Part shown: one piece after another, positions 41,945 to 50,842 of the stretch
Numbering within the stretch: the first letter of the stretch is position 1
Layout: every line of letters starts with the position of its first letter
NCBI GenBank assembly: GCA_052246725.1
Contig: JBQQCL010000006.1
Length of the DNA stretch: 64,000 bases
DNA from: Pseudalkalibacillus sp052246725
Lineage (GTDB): Bacteria > Bacillota > Bacilli > Bacillales > Fictibacillaceae
Reading direction: 5' to 3' (one strand)
Program-made: the position numbers and the translations under genes
Notes under the pieces: generated by a model
What the model saw: only the letters and a program-made list of their open reading frames with translations
Databases searched by the model: none
What the model was told of the DNA's origin: nothing

Positions 41945-43258
41945 ATGAAAAGTACAACAGCATCAACGAACCAACAGCAACAACCTGTAACGAATAAAAA
42001 GATTCATTATGCCTGGGTGATTCTTGCGCTTTCGTTTCTGACACTTTTGACGATCCAGGGGATCCGTTTATCATTTGGTGCGTTCATCCAGCCATGGGAA
42101 ACGTTTTTCCAAACAAATCGTGGTTTGATATCGATGATCGGGATGGTTAGTTATATCGTATTTGGTATTTCTCAACCAATCGTAGGACGAATCACCGATC
42201 ATGTGGGTCCAAGGAAAATATTCACCATCAGTGTGATATTCGTTGGCTCAGCGATGTTGTTCACGACTTTTACAACCCATCCCTGGCAATTATTCCTCTT
42301 ATACGGTTTTCTGGCCTCTGTCGGTTTCGGCGGGGCGTCACAGGTGGCGGGGACTGTAGTCATATCCGAGTGGTTTCAGAAAAAACGTGGCTTGGCTCTC
42401 GGAATATTGTCAGCAGGTACGGCTGCTGGGCAGCTGATAGTAGTGCCCTCAACGCTGCATTTCATAAGCTGGACCACCTGGCAGACGACGGTTTTAGCCT
42501 ATGGATTGTTTTTGATGTTTGTTTTCCTGCCATTGATCGTGTTCCTATTGAAAAACAAGCCTGCTGAAATAGGATTGCAACCTTATGGTTACACCGTCAA
42601 GCAGCCTGCTAAAACGGTCCAACTGCCAGTCCATTCAAGGGGTTCGTTCGTTTTTATAAAAGTGTTGAAGAAGAAAGAATTCTGGTTTCTCATGCTTCCT
42701 TTCTTCGTATGTGGTGTGACGACAAGCGGATTAATCGATACACACTTGATTCCGTTTTCCAAGCATCACGGTATATCCAATGCCGTTATCAGCTGGACAA
42801 TCGGCCTATTGGCTGCATTCAATTTCGCTGGTACGATTATATCAGGTTATTTTTCAGATAAATGGGATTGCAGAAGAATGCTCGGTTACTTGTATAGTAT
42901 CCGGGGACTGACTCTGATCTTTCTGCTCATCATCGCTGGATTTTCTGATCTGACCGCTGTTCTTCACCAAAATCCGGTATTACTAATCATTTTCGGTATC
43001 TCGTTTGGAATCGTCGACTTTTCTACTGTCGCCCCAACGATTAAGCTTGCTACCGATTATTTTAAAAATTACAGCATTGGGTTGGTAGTAGGGGGAATCT
43101 TCCTCAGTCACCAGATCGGTGCAGCGCTTGGGTCCTACTTACCGGGCTTGCTCTATGACATGACTGGAAACTACCAGCAGTCACTCATCTATGCGATCCT
43201 CGTCCTTATCGTAGCAGCGGTAATGAGCTTTATGCTTCCAAAACCGGAAAATGGGTAA
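41945..43258 (+). CDS. MFS transporter, OFA/MCT-like
   Basis: 437 residues from ATG 41945 behind GGGGGTGAT. Twelve helices. Opens HYAWVILALSFLTLLTIQGIRLSFGAFIQPW, and has LSAGTAAGQLIVVP and the loop motif GRITDHVGPRKIF near residue 88, typical of the monocarboxylate/oxalate-formate antiporter branch. Likely imports or exchanges a small organic acid; the LysR gene opposite probably senses it. The next gene begins 25 bases downstream. Confidence 0.85.
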   Translation: MKSTTASTNQQQQPVTNKKIHYAWVILALSFLTLLTIQGIRLSFGAFIQPWETFFQTNRGLISMIGMVSYIVFGISQPIVGRITDHVGPRKIFTISVIFVGSAMLFTTFTTHPWQLFLLYGFLASVGFGGASQVAGTVVISEWFQKKRGLALGILSAGTAAGQLIVVPSTLHFISWTTWQTTVLAYGLFLMFVFLPLIVFLLKNKPAEIGLQPYGYTVKQPAKTVQLPVHSRGSFVFIKVLKKKEFWFLMLPFFVCGVTTSGLIDTHLIPFSKHHGISNAVISWTIGLLAAFNFAGTIISGYFSDKWDCRRMLGYLYSIRGLTLIFLLIIAGFSDLTAVLHQNPVLLIIFGISFGIVDFSTVAPTIKLATDYFKNYSIGLVVGGIFLSHQIGAALGSYLPGLLYDMTGNYQQSLIYAILVLIVAAVMSFMLPKPENG

Positions 43259-43283
43259 AAGAAGATGAAATGAGGGAGATTTT

Positions 43284-43892
43284 TTGAATAAAAACGAGCA
43301 TATCAGGAAGTTCGATAAACAGGCAAAAAAATATGAAAAAATGCAAAAGAAAGACCCGCTGGCGAGGTTCCGTAGATGGATCATTCCTGATGCAGAAGGG
43401 GAGGTCCTGGAGGTGGCAATCGGTACAGGATTGAACCTTCCCTTTTATAAAAATGTAACTGCGTTGACCGGGATCGATTTCAGTAGCGAAATGCTGGAGC
43501 CAGCAAGCAAGGTCACTGCAAGTTATTCTTTTCCAATCGAGTTGAAGCAAGCTGACGTTGAAACGGTTACGTTCGAAGAAAATCGCTTCGATACCATTGT
43601 TTCATCGCTGTCGTTTTGTTCATATGAAAAACCTGTCGAAGTGTTGAACAGATTCGGAAAATGGTGCAAACCGGATGGTAAAATCCTTATGCTTGAGCAC
43701 GGGAAAAGCACGAATGGATTGCTAAGAGGGCTGCAGAAGGGGATTGATCCGCTTGCTTATAAAATGATCGGATGCCACCAGGATCGGGATATTCTCGGAT
43801 ATGTAGAAGCATCTGACCAACTGGAAGTAGTGAAAGTAGAAAGAGCTTTTGCGGGATTTTTTTATTTCATATGGGCAAGACCGAGGAAATAG
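43284..43892 (+). CDS. Class I SAM-dependent methyltransferase (UbiE/MenG-like)
   Basis: 202 residues; TTG start behind GAGGGAG. SAM motif I is VLEVAIGTGLNLPFY (about 44-58), then TGIDFSSEMLEPA and the post-I motif FDTIVSSLSFC; LMLEHGKS follows. Related to the UbiE/phospholipid N-methyltransferase group; acceptor unknown. Probably cotranscribed with the MFS gene and closed by a terminator. Confidence 0.82.
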   Translation: MNKNEHIRKFDKQAKKYEKMQKKDPLARFRRWIIPDAEGEVLEVAIGTGLNLPFYKNVTALTGIDFSSEMLEPASKVTASYSFPIELKQADVETVTFEENRFDTIVSSLSFCSYEKPVEVLNRFGKWCKPDGKILMLEHGKSTNGLLRGLQKGIDPLAYKMIGCHQDRDILGYVEASDQLEVVKVERAFAGFFYFIWARPRK

Positions 43893-43895
43893 AAA

Positions 43896-43922
43896 AGTGC
43901 TGACCGTTGAAGTCAGCACTAT
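43896..43922 (+). terminator. Terminator of the methyltransferase gene
   Basis: AGTGCTGAC (43896-43904) pairs with GTCAGCACT (43912-43920). T-run is weak on plus, but an A-run precedes it so it also suits the minus strand. Confidence 0.75.
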
Positions 43923-43931
43923 CCTAACACT

Positions 43932-44019
43932 TGAAGAAAGTATAAAATACTTTCTTCAGTATAAGTGCAACTAATGGCTCAGCCTACGCCTAAGGCTTGG
44001 CTTTACCAAGTTTTCTTTA
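43932..44019 (+). repeat. BOX-like dispersed element, copy G
   Basis: 88 bp; TGAAGAAAGTATAAAATACTT at left begins 12 bp after the terminator stem, CAAGTTTTCTTTA at right ends 9 bp before the stop of the minus-strand DUF4396 gene. Confidence 0.87.
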
Positions 44020-44028
44020 CCTACAGTT

Positions 44029-44733
44029 TTACATGCTGTGCTTTATGCCCTTTCTGACGAGCAGCCAATTTGCCGGGAAGCTGGTTGCTGTTCCGAGAAG
44101 CATTGCAATCTGCATCATGAACCAATATGTCATCGTATCTGGTTTTGGAGGTTGGGCAAATAAGTAAAAATGAACAATTGCCATCCAGCCGAACATCCCG
44201 ATTTCAAAAGCGATCAATGCAAATGTATCAGCCTTTACCGATTGGATGAATCCTTTTCCCCAGCTCATCTTCTCTCCCATTTTCCGGCTCATCGGAACGA
44301 TTGAAAAGACCTGAAAGAAGATCCCGAACAGATAAGCAAGGATGAATTCAACCGTGTAATGTGAAAAAAGGACAGAGCCCGCGATCGTCAAACCAGTCAT
44401 TGTGACAATCGGAACACCGACTGCGTCACCGAAAGCACAGCCGCTTGAACAATGGCTCGTGGAAACGAAGACACCTTGCCAGCGCGGTTTATCTCCGTGC
44501 ATATCTTTATGATCATCTTCATCACCATGCTCGTCATGTTGGTGTTCTTGATTAACACGTCCGATTTTCCAATAAGCCAAGATACCAAGAGGTCCCAAGT
44601 AAAGTCCGTTGATCGGCCACACGATATTCATGATTGCCATCGGTTGGGGTTTTTTTATGATATCGATCAAGATGAAAAGTGAAGATAAAATGCCAAGAAT
44701 GACTGCGATATAGGAAATGACGGTTAATAGAAT
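44029..44733 (-). CDS. DUF4396-type membrane protein with probable ATT start
   Basis: 234 residues if translation begins at ATT (plus 44731-44733), 8 bases after a perfect AGGAGG. No ATG, GTG or TTG stands in frame near that site; the first TTG (44670) lies inside a hydrophobic helix. The ATT start adds LLTVISYIAVILGILSSLFI, the expected first helix, before IMNIVWPINGLYLGPLGILAYW. Then comes a His/Asp-rich loop (HQHDEHGDEDDHKDMHGD), the Cys motif STSHCSSGCAFGD, and four more helices. Function of the family is unknown; the His and Cys residues suggest metal binding. Confidence 0.78.
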   Translation of the reverse strand: MLLTVISYIAVILGILSSLFILIDIIKKPQPMAIMNIVWPINGLYLGPLGILAYWKIGRVNQEHQHDEHGDEDDHKDMHGDKPRWQGVFVSTSHCSSGCAFGDAVGVPIVTMTGLTIAGSVLFSHYTVEFILAYLFGIFFQVFSIVPMSRKMGEKMSWGKGFIQSVKADTFALIAFEIGMFGWMAIVHFYLFAQPPKPDTMTYWFMMQIAMLLGTATSFPANWLLVRKGIKHSM

Positions 44734-44889
44734 GACGGATCCCTCCTGTACAACAATATTACTCTCATAAAAAAATACCCCATTCAGGTAAAGGTTAAAC
44801 GGCGTTTAAGGCCGCCTCTGAAGGAATCCTGTGAATAGCAACACATTTCATGAAGATAGAGACAACAATCGGAAAAATCGCGCCAAATG

Positions 44890-44932
44890 CAAAAAAAGAC
44901 CTCCCCTCATCAAAAAAGATGAGAAGGGAGGC
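44890..44932 (-). terminator. Terminator of the LTA synthase gene (minus strand)
   Basis: CCTCCCCTCATC (44900-44911) pairs with GATGAGAAGGGAGG (44918-44931); on minus it is followed by TCTTTTTTT. Upstream, 44734-44889 holds no gene I can support. Confidence 0.85.
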
Positions 44933-44948
44933 TGCTCGGTTTTACATT

Positions 44949-45033
44949 TGAAGAACGTACCAAAACTTTCTTCAACATAAGGACAACTATGGCTCGGCCA
45001 GCGCTAAGGCTTGGTTTTGCCACGTTTTCTTTA
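44949..45033 (+). repeat. BOX-like dispersed element, copy H
   Basis: 85 bp; TGAAGAACGTACC at left and CCACGTTTTCTTTA at right. The altered ACGT in both arms looks compensatory. Its last three bases are the stop codon of the LTA synthase gene. Confidence 0.85.
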
Positions 45034-46959
45034 CTTGGTTTGATCTTTATTATAATCATAATCGGAAGGGTCTACTGGCTTGAACCCTTTTGGTTTGTGG
45101 AAACGCAGCAAATCACTGTAAACAATCTTATCGGAGAGTTCAAGTTCTTTTCTTCCGAATTGTACGGCATCTTCACATTTTTTATTCTCTACGACTTTTT
45201 CGGTTTTGTTGTCGTAGCATTTATCACTGACTGAAGAATACTCTGGTGTGATTATATCACCGTTCCGGAATGGTACGATTTCATTGTGCTTAGGTGAGAG
45301 CATATCTGAACCGAAAGTGAGGAACGGTTTATCCTTGATTCCTAACAGATGCAATACTGTCGGCCGTACATCGATTTGCCCGCCGTATTCATGGACTTGT
45401 TTCCCTTTCACGCCTGGGACATGGATATAAAGCGGGACTTTTTGAAGCTGGGCGTTTTTATATGGTGTAATTGGTTCTCCAGTCACCTTTTCCATCGCTT
45501 CATTATGGTTGTTTGAAATTCCGTAATGGTCCCCATACATGACAATCATTGTATTCTCGTACAATCCAGCTTCCTTCAAATCATTGAAAAACTGCTCAAG
45601 CGCTTGGTCCATGTAATTGGCTGTCTGATAATAGCCATTTACGACATCATCTTCAGTTTCAGGTGTAGGAAATTCAACATCCCCATTATGCGTTTCGAAT
45701 GGAAAATGATTCGACAATGTAATCATTTTCGCATGGAACGGCGGCTTCAAGTTTTTCAAATACGGAATGGATTCCTTGAAGAATGGTTTATCCTTCAATC
45801 CATAGTTGATGACGTTTTTACCGTTCATGTCATAATACGCCGAGTCAAAAAACTTCTCGATTCCATATGCTTTGTAAATTTGATCACGGTTCCAAAATGT
45901 CTTGTTATTCCCATGGAATGATGAGGTCGTGTAACCGTGCTGGTTTAATATCGCCGGCTGCGCCTGGTACGTATTTTGGGCCTTTTCCATGGATACAGCT
46001 CCACTAGGTAAAGGATAGAGGGAATTGGCCATCATGAATTCCGCATCGGATGTTTTCCCTTGACCAACCTGATGGAAAAAGTTATCGAAATAGAATGTAT
46101 TCTGGTCGTTCGTCAGTTTATTCAAGAATGGCGTCACTTCTTGGCCGTTAATCTTTTCACCAATGATGAAGGTCTGTAAGGATTCCAACGAAATGTAAAT
46201 GACATTCATATCTTTAGCAGCACCGAAATATTCCTCATTCGGTGGTGTTTCATTGGTTTTGATGAATTCCTTGGCATCCGATAGATCATCACTGCTTGCC
46301 ATCGCTCTTTGCGTAGATGATTTTGCAGTTACAATGGCATCATAGATTTGATAATTGTATTGCCCGAGATATTTCACCAGATAGTTCCGATCGAAAGAAC
46401 GTGTGAGCAATTGCGGTCGATCTATTTCTGCCAGGCCGAGATTTGTTGCGAAAATCAAAATAGCGGAAATGAAGACCAAACCGACTTTTTTCCTTGGAAT
46501 CGGTGTATGGTGTGTTTTGACTTTGAATAAAACCAATCCAAGAAGAATGAACGTATCGATAAAATAAAAAACATCACTGAACTTCATCAATGCCATTGCA
46601 CTGTCACCGAGTTCACCGGCACTATTCGTATGAAGTACTGTCGGTAATGTTATGAAATCATTGAAGAATCGGTAATAGGCTACATTTGCATATAAAAGGA
46701 ACGACAATAGGAAGTTGATAAGGATCAACACCCAATTTCTGAGTTTCCCGTTCATCATTAATGCAATTCCGAAAAACAATAATGCTGAACTAATCGGATT
46801 GATCAGCAACAGAAAGGATTGTAATATATTTTTGATCCCTAATTCGAACTCGATTTGATATACCATATACGTTTTTAACCAAAACAATAGGACTGCTGTA
46901 AAAAATAACGAAAAGGGTTTACTAAAAAAGCTTTTCCAATCTTTATTCATTTGTTCCAT
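45031..46959 (-). CDS. ltaS: Lipoteichoic acid synthase-family protein
   Basis: 642 residues from ATG 46959, 6 bases after AGGTG. Five N-terminal membrane helices (about 15-205) then an extracellular sulfatase-fold domain. The nucleophile Thr is in GQGKTSDAEFMMANSLYP (about residue 300), metal residues in IYISLESLQ, and HxxFGHG-type TLSNHFPFE and MYGDHYGISN. Polymerises glycerol phosphate from phosphatidylglycerol onto a glycolipid anchor. Bacillus has several paralogues (LtaS, YfnI, YqgS, YvgJ); which one this is cannot be decided. The TAA stop lies in BOX-like element copy H. Confidence 0.9.
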   Translation of the reverse strand: MEQMNKDWKSFFSKPFSLFFTAVLLFWLKTYMVYQIEFELGIKNILQSFLLLINPISSALLFFGIALMMNGKLRNWVLILINFLLSFLLYANVAYYRFFNDFITLPTVLHTNSAGELGDSAMALMKFSDVFYFIDTFILLGLVLFKVKTHHTPIPRKKVGLVFISAILIFATNLGLAEIDRPQLLTRSFDRNYLVKYLGQYNYQIYDAIVTAKSSTQRAMASSDDLSDAKEFIKTNETPPNEEYFGAAKDMNVIYISLESLQTFIIGEKINGQEVTPFLNKLTNDQNTFYFDNFFHQVGQGKTSDAEFMMANSLYPLPSGAVSMEKAQNTYQAQPAILNQHGYTTSSFHGNNKTFWNRDQIYKAYGIEKFFDSAYYDMNGKNVINYGLKDKPFFKESIPYLKNLKPPFHAKMITLSNHFPFETHNGDVEFPTPETEDDVVNGYYQTANYMDQALEQFFNDLKEAGLYENTMIVMYGDHYGISNNHNEAMEKVTGEPITPYKNAQLQKVPLYIHVPGVKGKQVHEYGGQIDVRPTVLHLLGIKDKPFLTFGSDMLSPKHNEIVPFRNGDIITPEYSSVSDKCYDNKTEKVVENKKCEDAVQFGRKELELSDKIVYSDLLRFHKPKGFKPVDPSDYDYNKDQTK

Positions 46960-47193
46960 ACCTTTCACCTACTAGGATGATTTTTAAACCTTGGCTTTGT
47001 TACAGGTGATTTGATTAGAAATTTTGTTTCTCCGAAATTTTCGACACTCCTAGGGAAAGTCAACAATTTGAAGAACAGTGCCTAAATATTAATAAATAAT
47101 ACCAGCGCCGATTCGCTGTAAACGAACTGATGCGCATCATATAGTGAATTCGTATGGCAAGGTGGAAAAGAGAGGACATGGAAAAAATAAGAA

Positions 47194-47228
47194 ACAAAAA
47201 AGGAGGACTCGAGGGGTCCTCCTTTTTT
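47194..47228 (-). terminator. Terminator of the LOG-family gene
   Basis: AAAAAGGAGGAC and GTCCTCCTTTTT make a long stem around TCGAGGG; symmetrical, so usable from both strands. 46960-47193 is A/T-rich with no gene seen. Confidence 0.88.
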
Positions 47229-47237
47229 GTTTCTTAT

Positions 47238-47810
47238 TCATTCCCATTTATCGATCGAGGTGACTTCCTGTTGGTTCAATCTTTGTAAAAGTTCCACAGC
47301 TTCTTCTTCGATGACAGTTTGTTCAAGGTGTTGTTTTTTCACAAACCCTTGATCGTACATGTGATGGAGCATTTGGTGAAGAGGATCGTAGTAATGATCG
47401 ATGTTGAAGAGCCCAAGCGGTTTTAGGTGATAGCCGAGCTGATTCCACGTCATGACCTCAAACATTTCTTCCATCGTTCCTATTCCGCCCGGCAGTGCGA
47501 TAAATGCATCTGCAAGTTCGTACATCAACGCTTTCCGTTCGTGCATCGTATCGACGATTTTCAGATCTGACAGCTCCAGATGATCGACTTGCTCATATAT
47601 TTTTCGAGGAATGATTCCGGTCGCTTCCCCGCCGTTGATCATGACAGCATGGGCGAGTTTACCCATCAAACCAGAGTTACCACCGCCATAGATAAGCTTG
47701 ATCTTATTCTCTGCCAGCAGACTCCCCAATTTTTTCACCTTTTCCCGATAGACCGGGCTGGTTCCGAAGCTGGATCCACAAAATACACAGATGGATGAAA
47801 ACTTGTACAT
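47238..47810 (-). CDS. LOG-family (lysine decarboxylase-like) Rossmann protein
   Basis: 190 residues from ATG 47810 behind ATAGGGGG (an upstream ATG at 47864 adds an unlikely hydrophobic leader). Family motifs VFCGSSFGTSPVYRE, LIYGGGNSGLMGKLA, MHERKALMYELADAFIALP and PGGIGTMEEMFEVMTWNQLG are all present. LOG proteins hydrolyse cytokinin-type or ordinary nucleoside monophosphates to free base and ribose 5-phosphate (B. subtilis YvdD is similar). Often misnamed lysine decarboxylase. Confidence 0.9.
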   Translation of the reverse strand: MYKFSSICVFCGSSFGTSPVYREKVKKLGSLLAENKIKLIYGGGNSGLMGKLAHAVMINGGEATGIIPRKIYEQVDHLELSDLKIVDTMHERKALMYELADAFIALPGGIGTMEEMFEVMTWNQLGYHLKPLGLFNIDHYYDPLHQMLHHMYDQGFVKKQHLEQTVIEEEAVELLQRLNQQEVTSIDKWE

Positions 47811-47953
47811 ATCGCTTGTACCCCCTATAGCATTCTTATTCTTAAGGAAAAGAAAGAACAACAATTCAGCCTATACTTTTGAAATTCTTCAAGTTTGCCT
47901 ATATATTATTTATAAGTGAACTAGACTAATCTTACACAAGAAAGGAACTTATT

Positions 47954-48517
47954 ATGAAGCTATTGAATGAAATCTTGAACTATAATTCATCGTTCATTGA
48001 AGAAAAAGCGTATGAACCTTACAAGACATCAAACCTTCCAGATAAGCGTATGGTTGTCGTTTCATGTATGGACACGAGACTCGTGGAATTGCTGCCGCGC
48101 TCTATGAACCTGCGCAATGGTGATTTCAAATTGATTAAAAATGCTGGAGCGGTTATTTCCCATCCATTCGGAAGTGTGATGAGAAGTATACTCGTTGCGG
48201 TCTATGAGTTGAACGCCGATGAAGTGTTTGTGATCGGTCACCATCAATGCGGTATGAGCAGCATTGAACCTGAAAAAATGATCGGCCACTTTAAAGAGAG
48301 AGGGATCTCTGAAGACACGATCAATACGTTAAAGCATTCAGGACTTGATCTTGAAAAATGGTTGAGCGGCTTCAATAGTGTCGAAGAAAGCGTGCAAAAC
48401 AGCGTCGATATGGTACGCAACCATCCATTGCTTCCAGATGATGTCCCCGTACATGGCCTGGTCATTGCACCAGATACAGGTAAACTTGATCTTGTCGTTG
48501 ATGGATATGAGAGATGA
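47954..48517 (+). CDS. Beta-class carbonic anhydrase
   Basis: 187 residues; AGAAAGGAAC before ATG. Zinc ligands in VVSCMDTRLVELLP (Cys, with the Asp-Arg dyad) and IGHHQCGMSS (His-x2-Cys); NAGAVISHPFGSVMRSILVAV is the usual linking segment. Interconverts CO2 and bicarbonate in the cytoplasm. Resembles the short YtiB/YvdA type of Bacillus. Single gene with its own terminator. Confidence 0.92.
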   Translation: MKLLNEILNYNSSFIEEKAYEPYKTSNLPDKRMVVVSCMDTRLVELLPRSMNLRNGDFKLIKNAGAVISHPFGSVMRSILVAVYELNADEVFVIGHHQCGMSSIEPEKMIGHFKERGISEDTINTLKHSGLDLEKWLSGFNSVEESVQNSVDMVRNHPLLPDDVPVHGLVIAPDTGKLDLVVDGYER

Positions 48518-48526
48518 ATGATTTAT

Positions 48527-48566
48527 AAGGCTGACCACTGATCTTTTTTGTGGCTCAGCCTTTTTC
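48527..48566. terminator. Terminator after the carbonic anhydrase
   Basis: AAGGCTGACCAC pairs with GTGGCTCAGCCTT around a T-rich loop, then TTTTT. Confidence 0.85.
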
Positions 48567-48610
48567 AATTGGTTGATCATGAAAAATCGACTCTTGCTAA
48601 GACTTGAATT

Positions 48611-49414
48611 TCACTGCAGACACGGTTCATCTTCGACCAGCGAGCGAATAAAATGGACAGAATCCCATTCTTTCTTTGAGATGTGCGTGATAGGGGATTT
48701 TTTCGGATACAATTGCTGGTTGATTTCTTCAATGGAAAACCCTTTTAGATGCAGTTGATTGATTTTTTCATTCGTTTCAATCAAATAATCCAATTTCATT
48801 TGAAGCATTTCTTTTCCGTTCGGAACATACCCGGCATGCGCACAAAACATTTCGTTAACATCATAGGAAAGCACCGTCCGGATCGAATCCATCAAGGTTG
48901 GTACAGATTCCTGCCACATACAGACTTTCGGCTTAGGTGTAACAAATAGATCTCCTGAAAAAAGAATTCCCGTTTCATGATTGAAAAAAGCGAGATGATC
49001 CCGTGAATGACCTGGAGTATGGATCGCTTCCCATATACGGTTATCTGACTGAACGCTCGTTCGAATCGGTCTAGCATGAAACGCTTTGCGTGGTCCCCAG
49101 AAGTCATGCCGATAGTCTGGATAAACGCCATCTCTTTTACAAAGTTCGATTGACATTGGATGGATGAACATTTCAGCACCCAGCTCCCTTTCAATCCAGT
49201 TCGCATTTCCCGTATGATCCTCATGGAAATGGGTAAGTGCGACCTTATTGATTTTTTTCGATTTCAAAAAAGGTAGAATTTCTTCCTGACAGCTGCTCGG
49301 TCCGGTATCGATCAACAATCCATCTACATAAAAAAGATAGTAATTCAAATACATTTGTCCGGCGGTAGCTTTCACATGGATGGTTTCTACATCTCCGTGC
49401 TTTGATTGCTTCAT
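48611..49414 (-). CDS. Metallo-beta-lactamase-fold hydrolase
   Basis: 267 residues. MBL signatures: LLIDTGPSSCQEEI, the metal site VALTHFHEDHTGN (HxHxDH), IHTPGHSRDHLAFF and LFSGDLFV, with a late FCAHAGYVPNG. Likely a thioesterase or glyoxalase II-like enzyme with two metal ions; substrate unknown. Convergent with the carbonic anhydrase. Confidence 0.87.
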   Translation of the reverse strand: MKQSKHGDVETIHVKATAGQMYLNYYLFYVDGLLIDTGPSSCQEEILPFLKSKKINKVALTHFHEDHTGNANWIERELGAEMFIHPMSIELCKRDGVYPDYRHDFWGPRKAFHARPIRTSVQSDNRIWEAIHTPGHSRDHLAFFNHETGILFSGDLFVTPKPKVCMWQESVPTLMDSIRTVLSYDVNEMFCAHAGYVPNGKEMLQMKLDYLIETNEKINQLHLKGFSIEEINQQLYPKKSPITHISKKEWDSVHFIRSLVEDEPCLQ

Positions 49415-49493
49415 GTATGATCGTCTCCCTATTGTTGAATTAGCATATAGTACTCTTCAATAGCGGATCGAAAAATCCTTTTAATTGATTTAG

Positions 49494-49672
49494 CGGACAC
49501 AGGAGACCTTATTTTGGTGGAAACGACAGGTTTAGTAAAATTCCCGGACACCAGAGACGTTATTTACCGAAATCACGAGGAAATCAATGGGGATTTACAC
49601 AAATAAGGTCCGTGGTGTCCGTTAAATGTTGGGAAATCGCTTATATGCTACAAATAAGCGCTCTGGTGTCCG
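49494..49672. repeat. GGACA-type symmetrical array (copy 3, the most regular)
   Basis: CGGACAC at 49494 and 49545 (51 bp) on plus, inverted GTGTCCG at 49615 and 49666 (51 bp), inner distance 70 bp. Full unit approximates AGCGGACACCAGAGACCTTA with a following TTT; inverted units read AAATAAGG...GGTGTCCG. One further lone CGGACAGGAG lies at 49838 just ahead of the riboswitch. With that RNA it fills the 747-bp gap between divergent genes. Confidence 0.9.
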
Positions 49673-49887
49673 CTACGAGTCTATATAGGACAAAAATTCC
49701 ATCAAAAGCATCAAAAATGCATAAAAACAAAAGGAAATCATATGTGTGTTTAGTAATTGGGAGATATATCGTAATTTTGAAAGAAAATAGCCTTTAACCA
49801 ATTTGTATGGTATTATTTGATGCTTTACAGCTTCTAACGGACAGGAGTAATATTAGGGGCATCTCAATATAAAGTTCTTAATTCGTT

Positions 49888-50032
49888 AATCGCTGAATTC
49901 GTAATGAAGCGGGGGACCCGATCTTCATGTGGCGGAAACGTCACTTGGGGTGAATCCTTTGTTAGAAAGGTAGGGCGATTCTTTACGCCCGAACCCGACA
50001 GCTAACCTCGTAAGCGTTTGAAGAGAGGATGG
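49888..50032 (+). ncRNA. Cyclic-di-AMP riboswitch (ydaO/yuaA type)
   Basis: Carries the conserved text GCGGGGGACCC, CTTGGGGTGAATCC, TAGGGCGATTCTTTACGCCC, GAACCCGACAGCTAACCTCG and ends AAGAGAGGAT. Followed by a terminator and then ktrA, the classic target. Binding of c-di-AMP should shut off K+ uptake. Confidence 0.95.
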
Positions 50033-50056
50033 TGAACTTGTGATCATAGAACGATG

Positions 50057-50087
50057 ACCACAGGTATTTTACCTCTGTGGTTTTTTC
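50057..50087 (+). terminator. Riboswitch-controlled terminator before ktrA
   Basis: CCACAGGT (50058-50065) pairs with ACCTCTGTGG (50071-50080) with a one-base bulge, followed by TTTTTT. Confidence 0.88.
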
Positions 50088-50161
50088 TATGCTTAAATTT
50101 CAACATAGTCTATGGGGAAATGAAGCACTATAAGATTAACAGCTAAGAAGGGGTAATGGTC

Positions 50162-50827
50162 ATGGCTACCAATCAGAAACAAATCGGTTTGATCGGTCTA
50201 GGAAACTTCGGAGGAAGCTTATGTAAAGAATTTGCGGAATTGAATGCTGACGTTCTAGCGATCGACAGGAATGCAGATAAAGTTGATGCCTATTCATCAT
50301 TAGCAACACATACAGTGGTAGCTGACTCGACAGACGAAGGAGTCTTGAAATCACTAGGTGTCCGGAATTTCGATCTCGTCATCGTTTCGCTCGGAGATGA
50401 CATCCAATCGAGCATATTGACGACTTTGGTTTTAAAAGAAATCGGCGTAAAAACGGTTTGGGCAAAAGCACAATCAAAATATCATCGCATGGTATTGGAG
50501 AAAATCGGGGCTGACAGGATCATCCATCCTGAGCGGGATATCGCAAAACGACTCGCTCATCATGTCGTCTCAGAAAAAATCATCGATTATATTGAATTGT
50601 CACCAGATCATAGTATTGTCGAAATAAGCGCTACCAAAAAAGTGAATGGAAAATCTCTAGCAGATCTAAGTATCCGATCAAAATATGGATGCACGATCGT
50701 CGGAATCAAAAAAGGGGTCGAAGTCATCATTTCTCCTGAGGCGGATGTACGGCTAGAGGAAGGAGATACGCTTATCGTCATAGGTAAGAACACAAACTTA
50801 AACCGATTTGAGGAGAAAGGATTGTAG
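50162..50827 (+). CDS. ktrA: Ktr potassium channel regulatory subunit KtrA
   Basis: 221 residues from ATG 50162, 8 bases after AAGGGG. RCK-N domain with IGLIGLGNFGGSLCKEFAELNADVLAID (residues about 8-36) binding ATP/ADP, then RCK-C from about residue 140 (VVSEKIIDYIELSPDH, GDTLIVIGKN) which binds c-di-AMP in homologues. Cytoplasmic ring that gates KtrB. Sixteen bases before ktrB. Thus c-di-AMP probably acts twice, on the riboswitch and on the protein. Confidence 0.95.
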   Translation: MATNQKQIGLIGLGNFGGSLCKEFAELNADVLAIDRNADKVDAYSSLATHTVVADSTDEGVLKSLGVRNFDLVIVSLGDDIQSSILTTLVLKEIGVKTVWAKAQSKYHRMVLEKIGADRIIHPERDIAKRLAHHVVSEKIIDYIELSPDHSIVEISATKKVNGKSLADLSIRSKYGCTIVGIKKGVEVIISPEADVRLEEGDTLIVIGKNTNLNRFEEKGL

Positions 50828-50842
50828 ATTATGGGGGGATTC

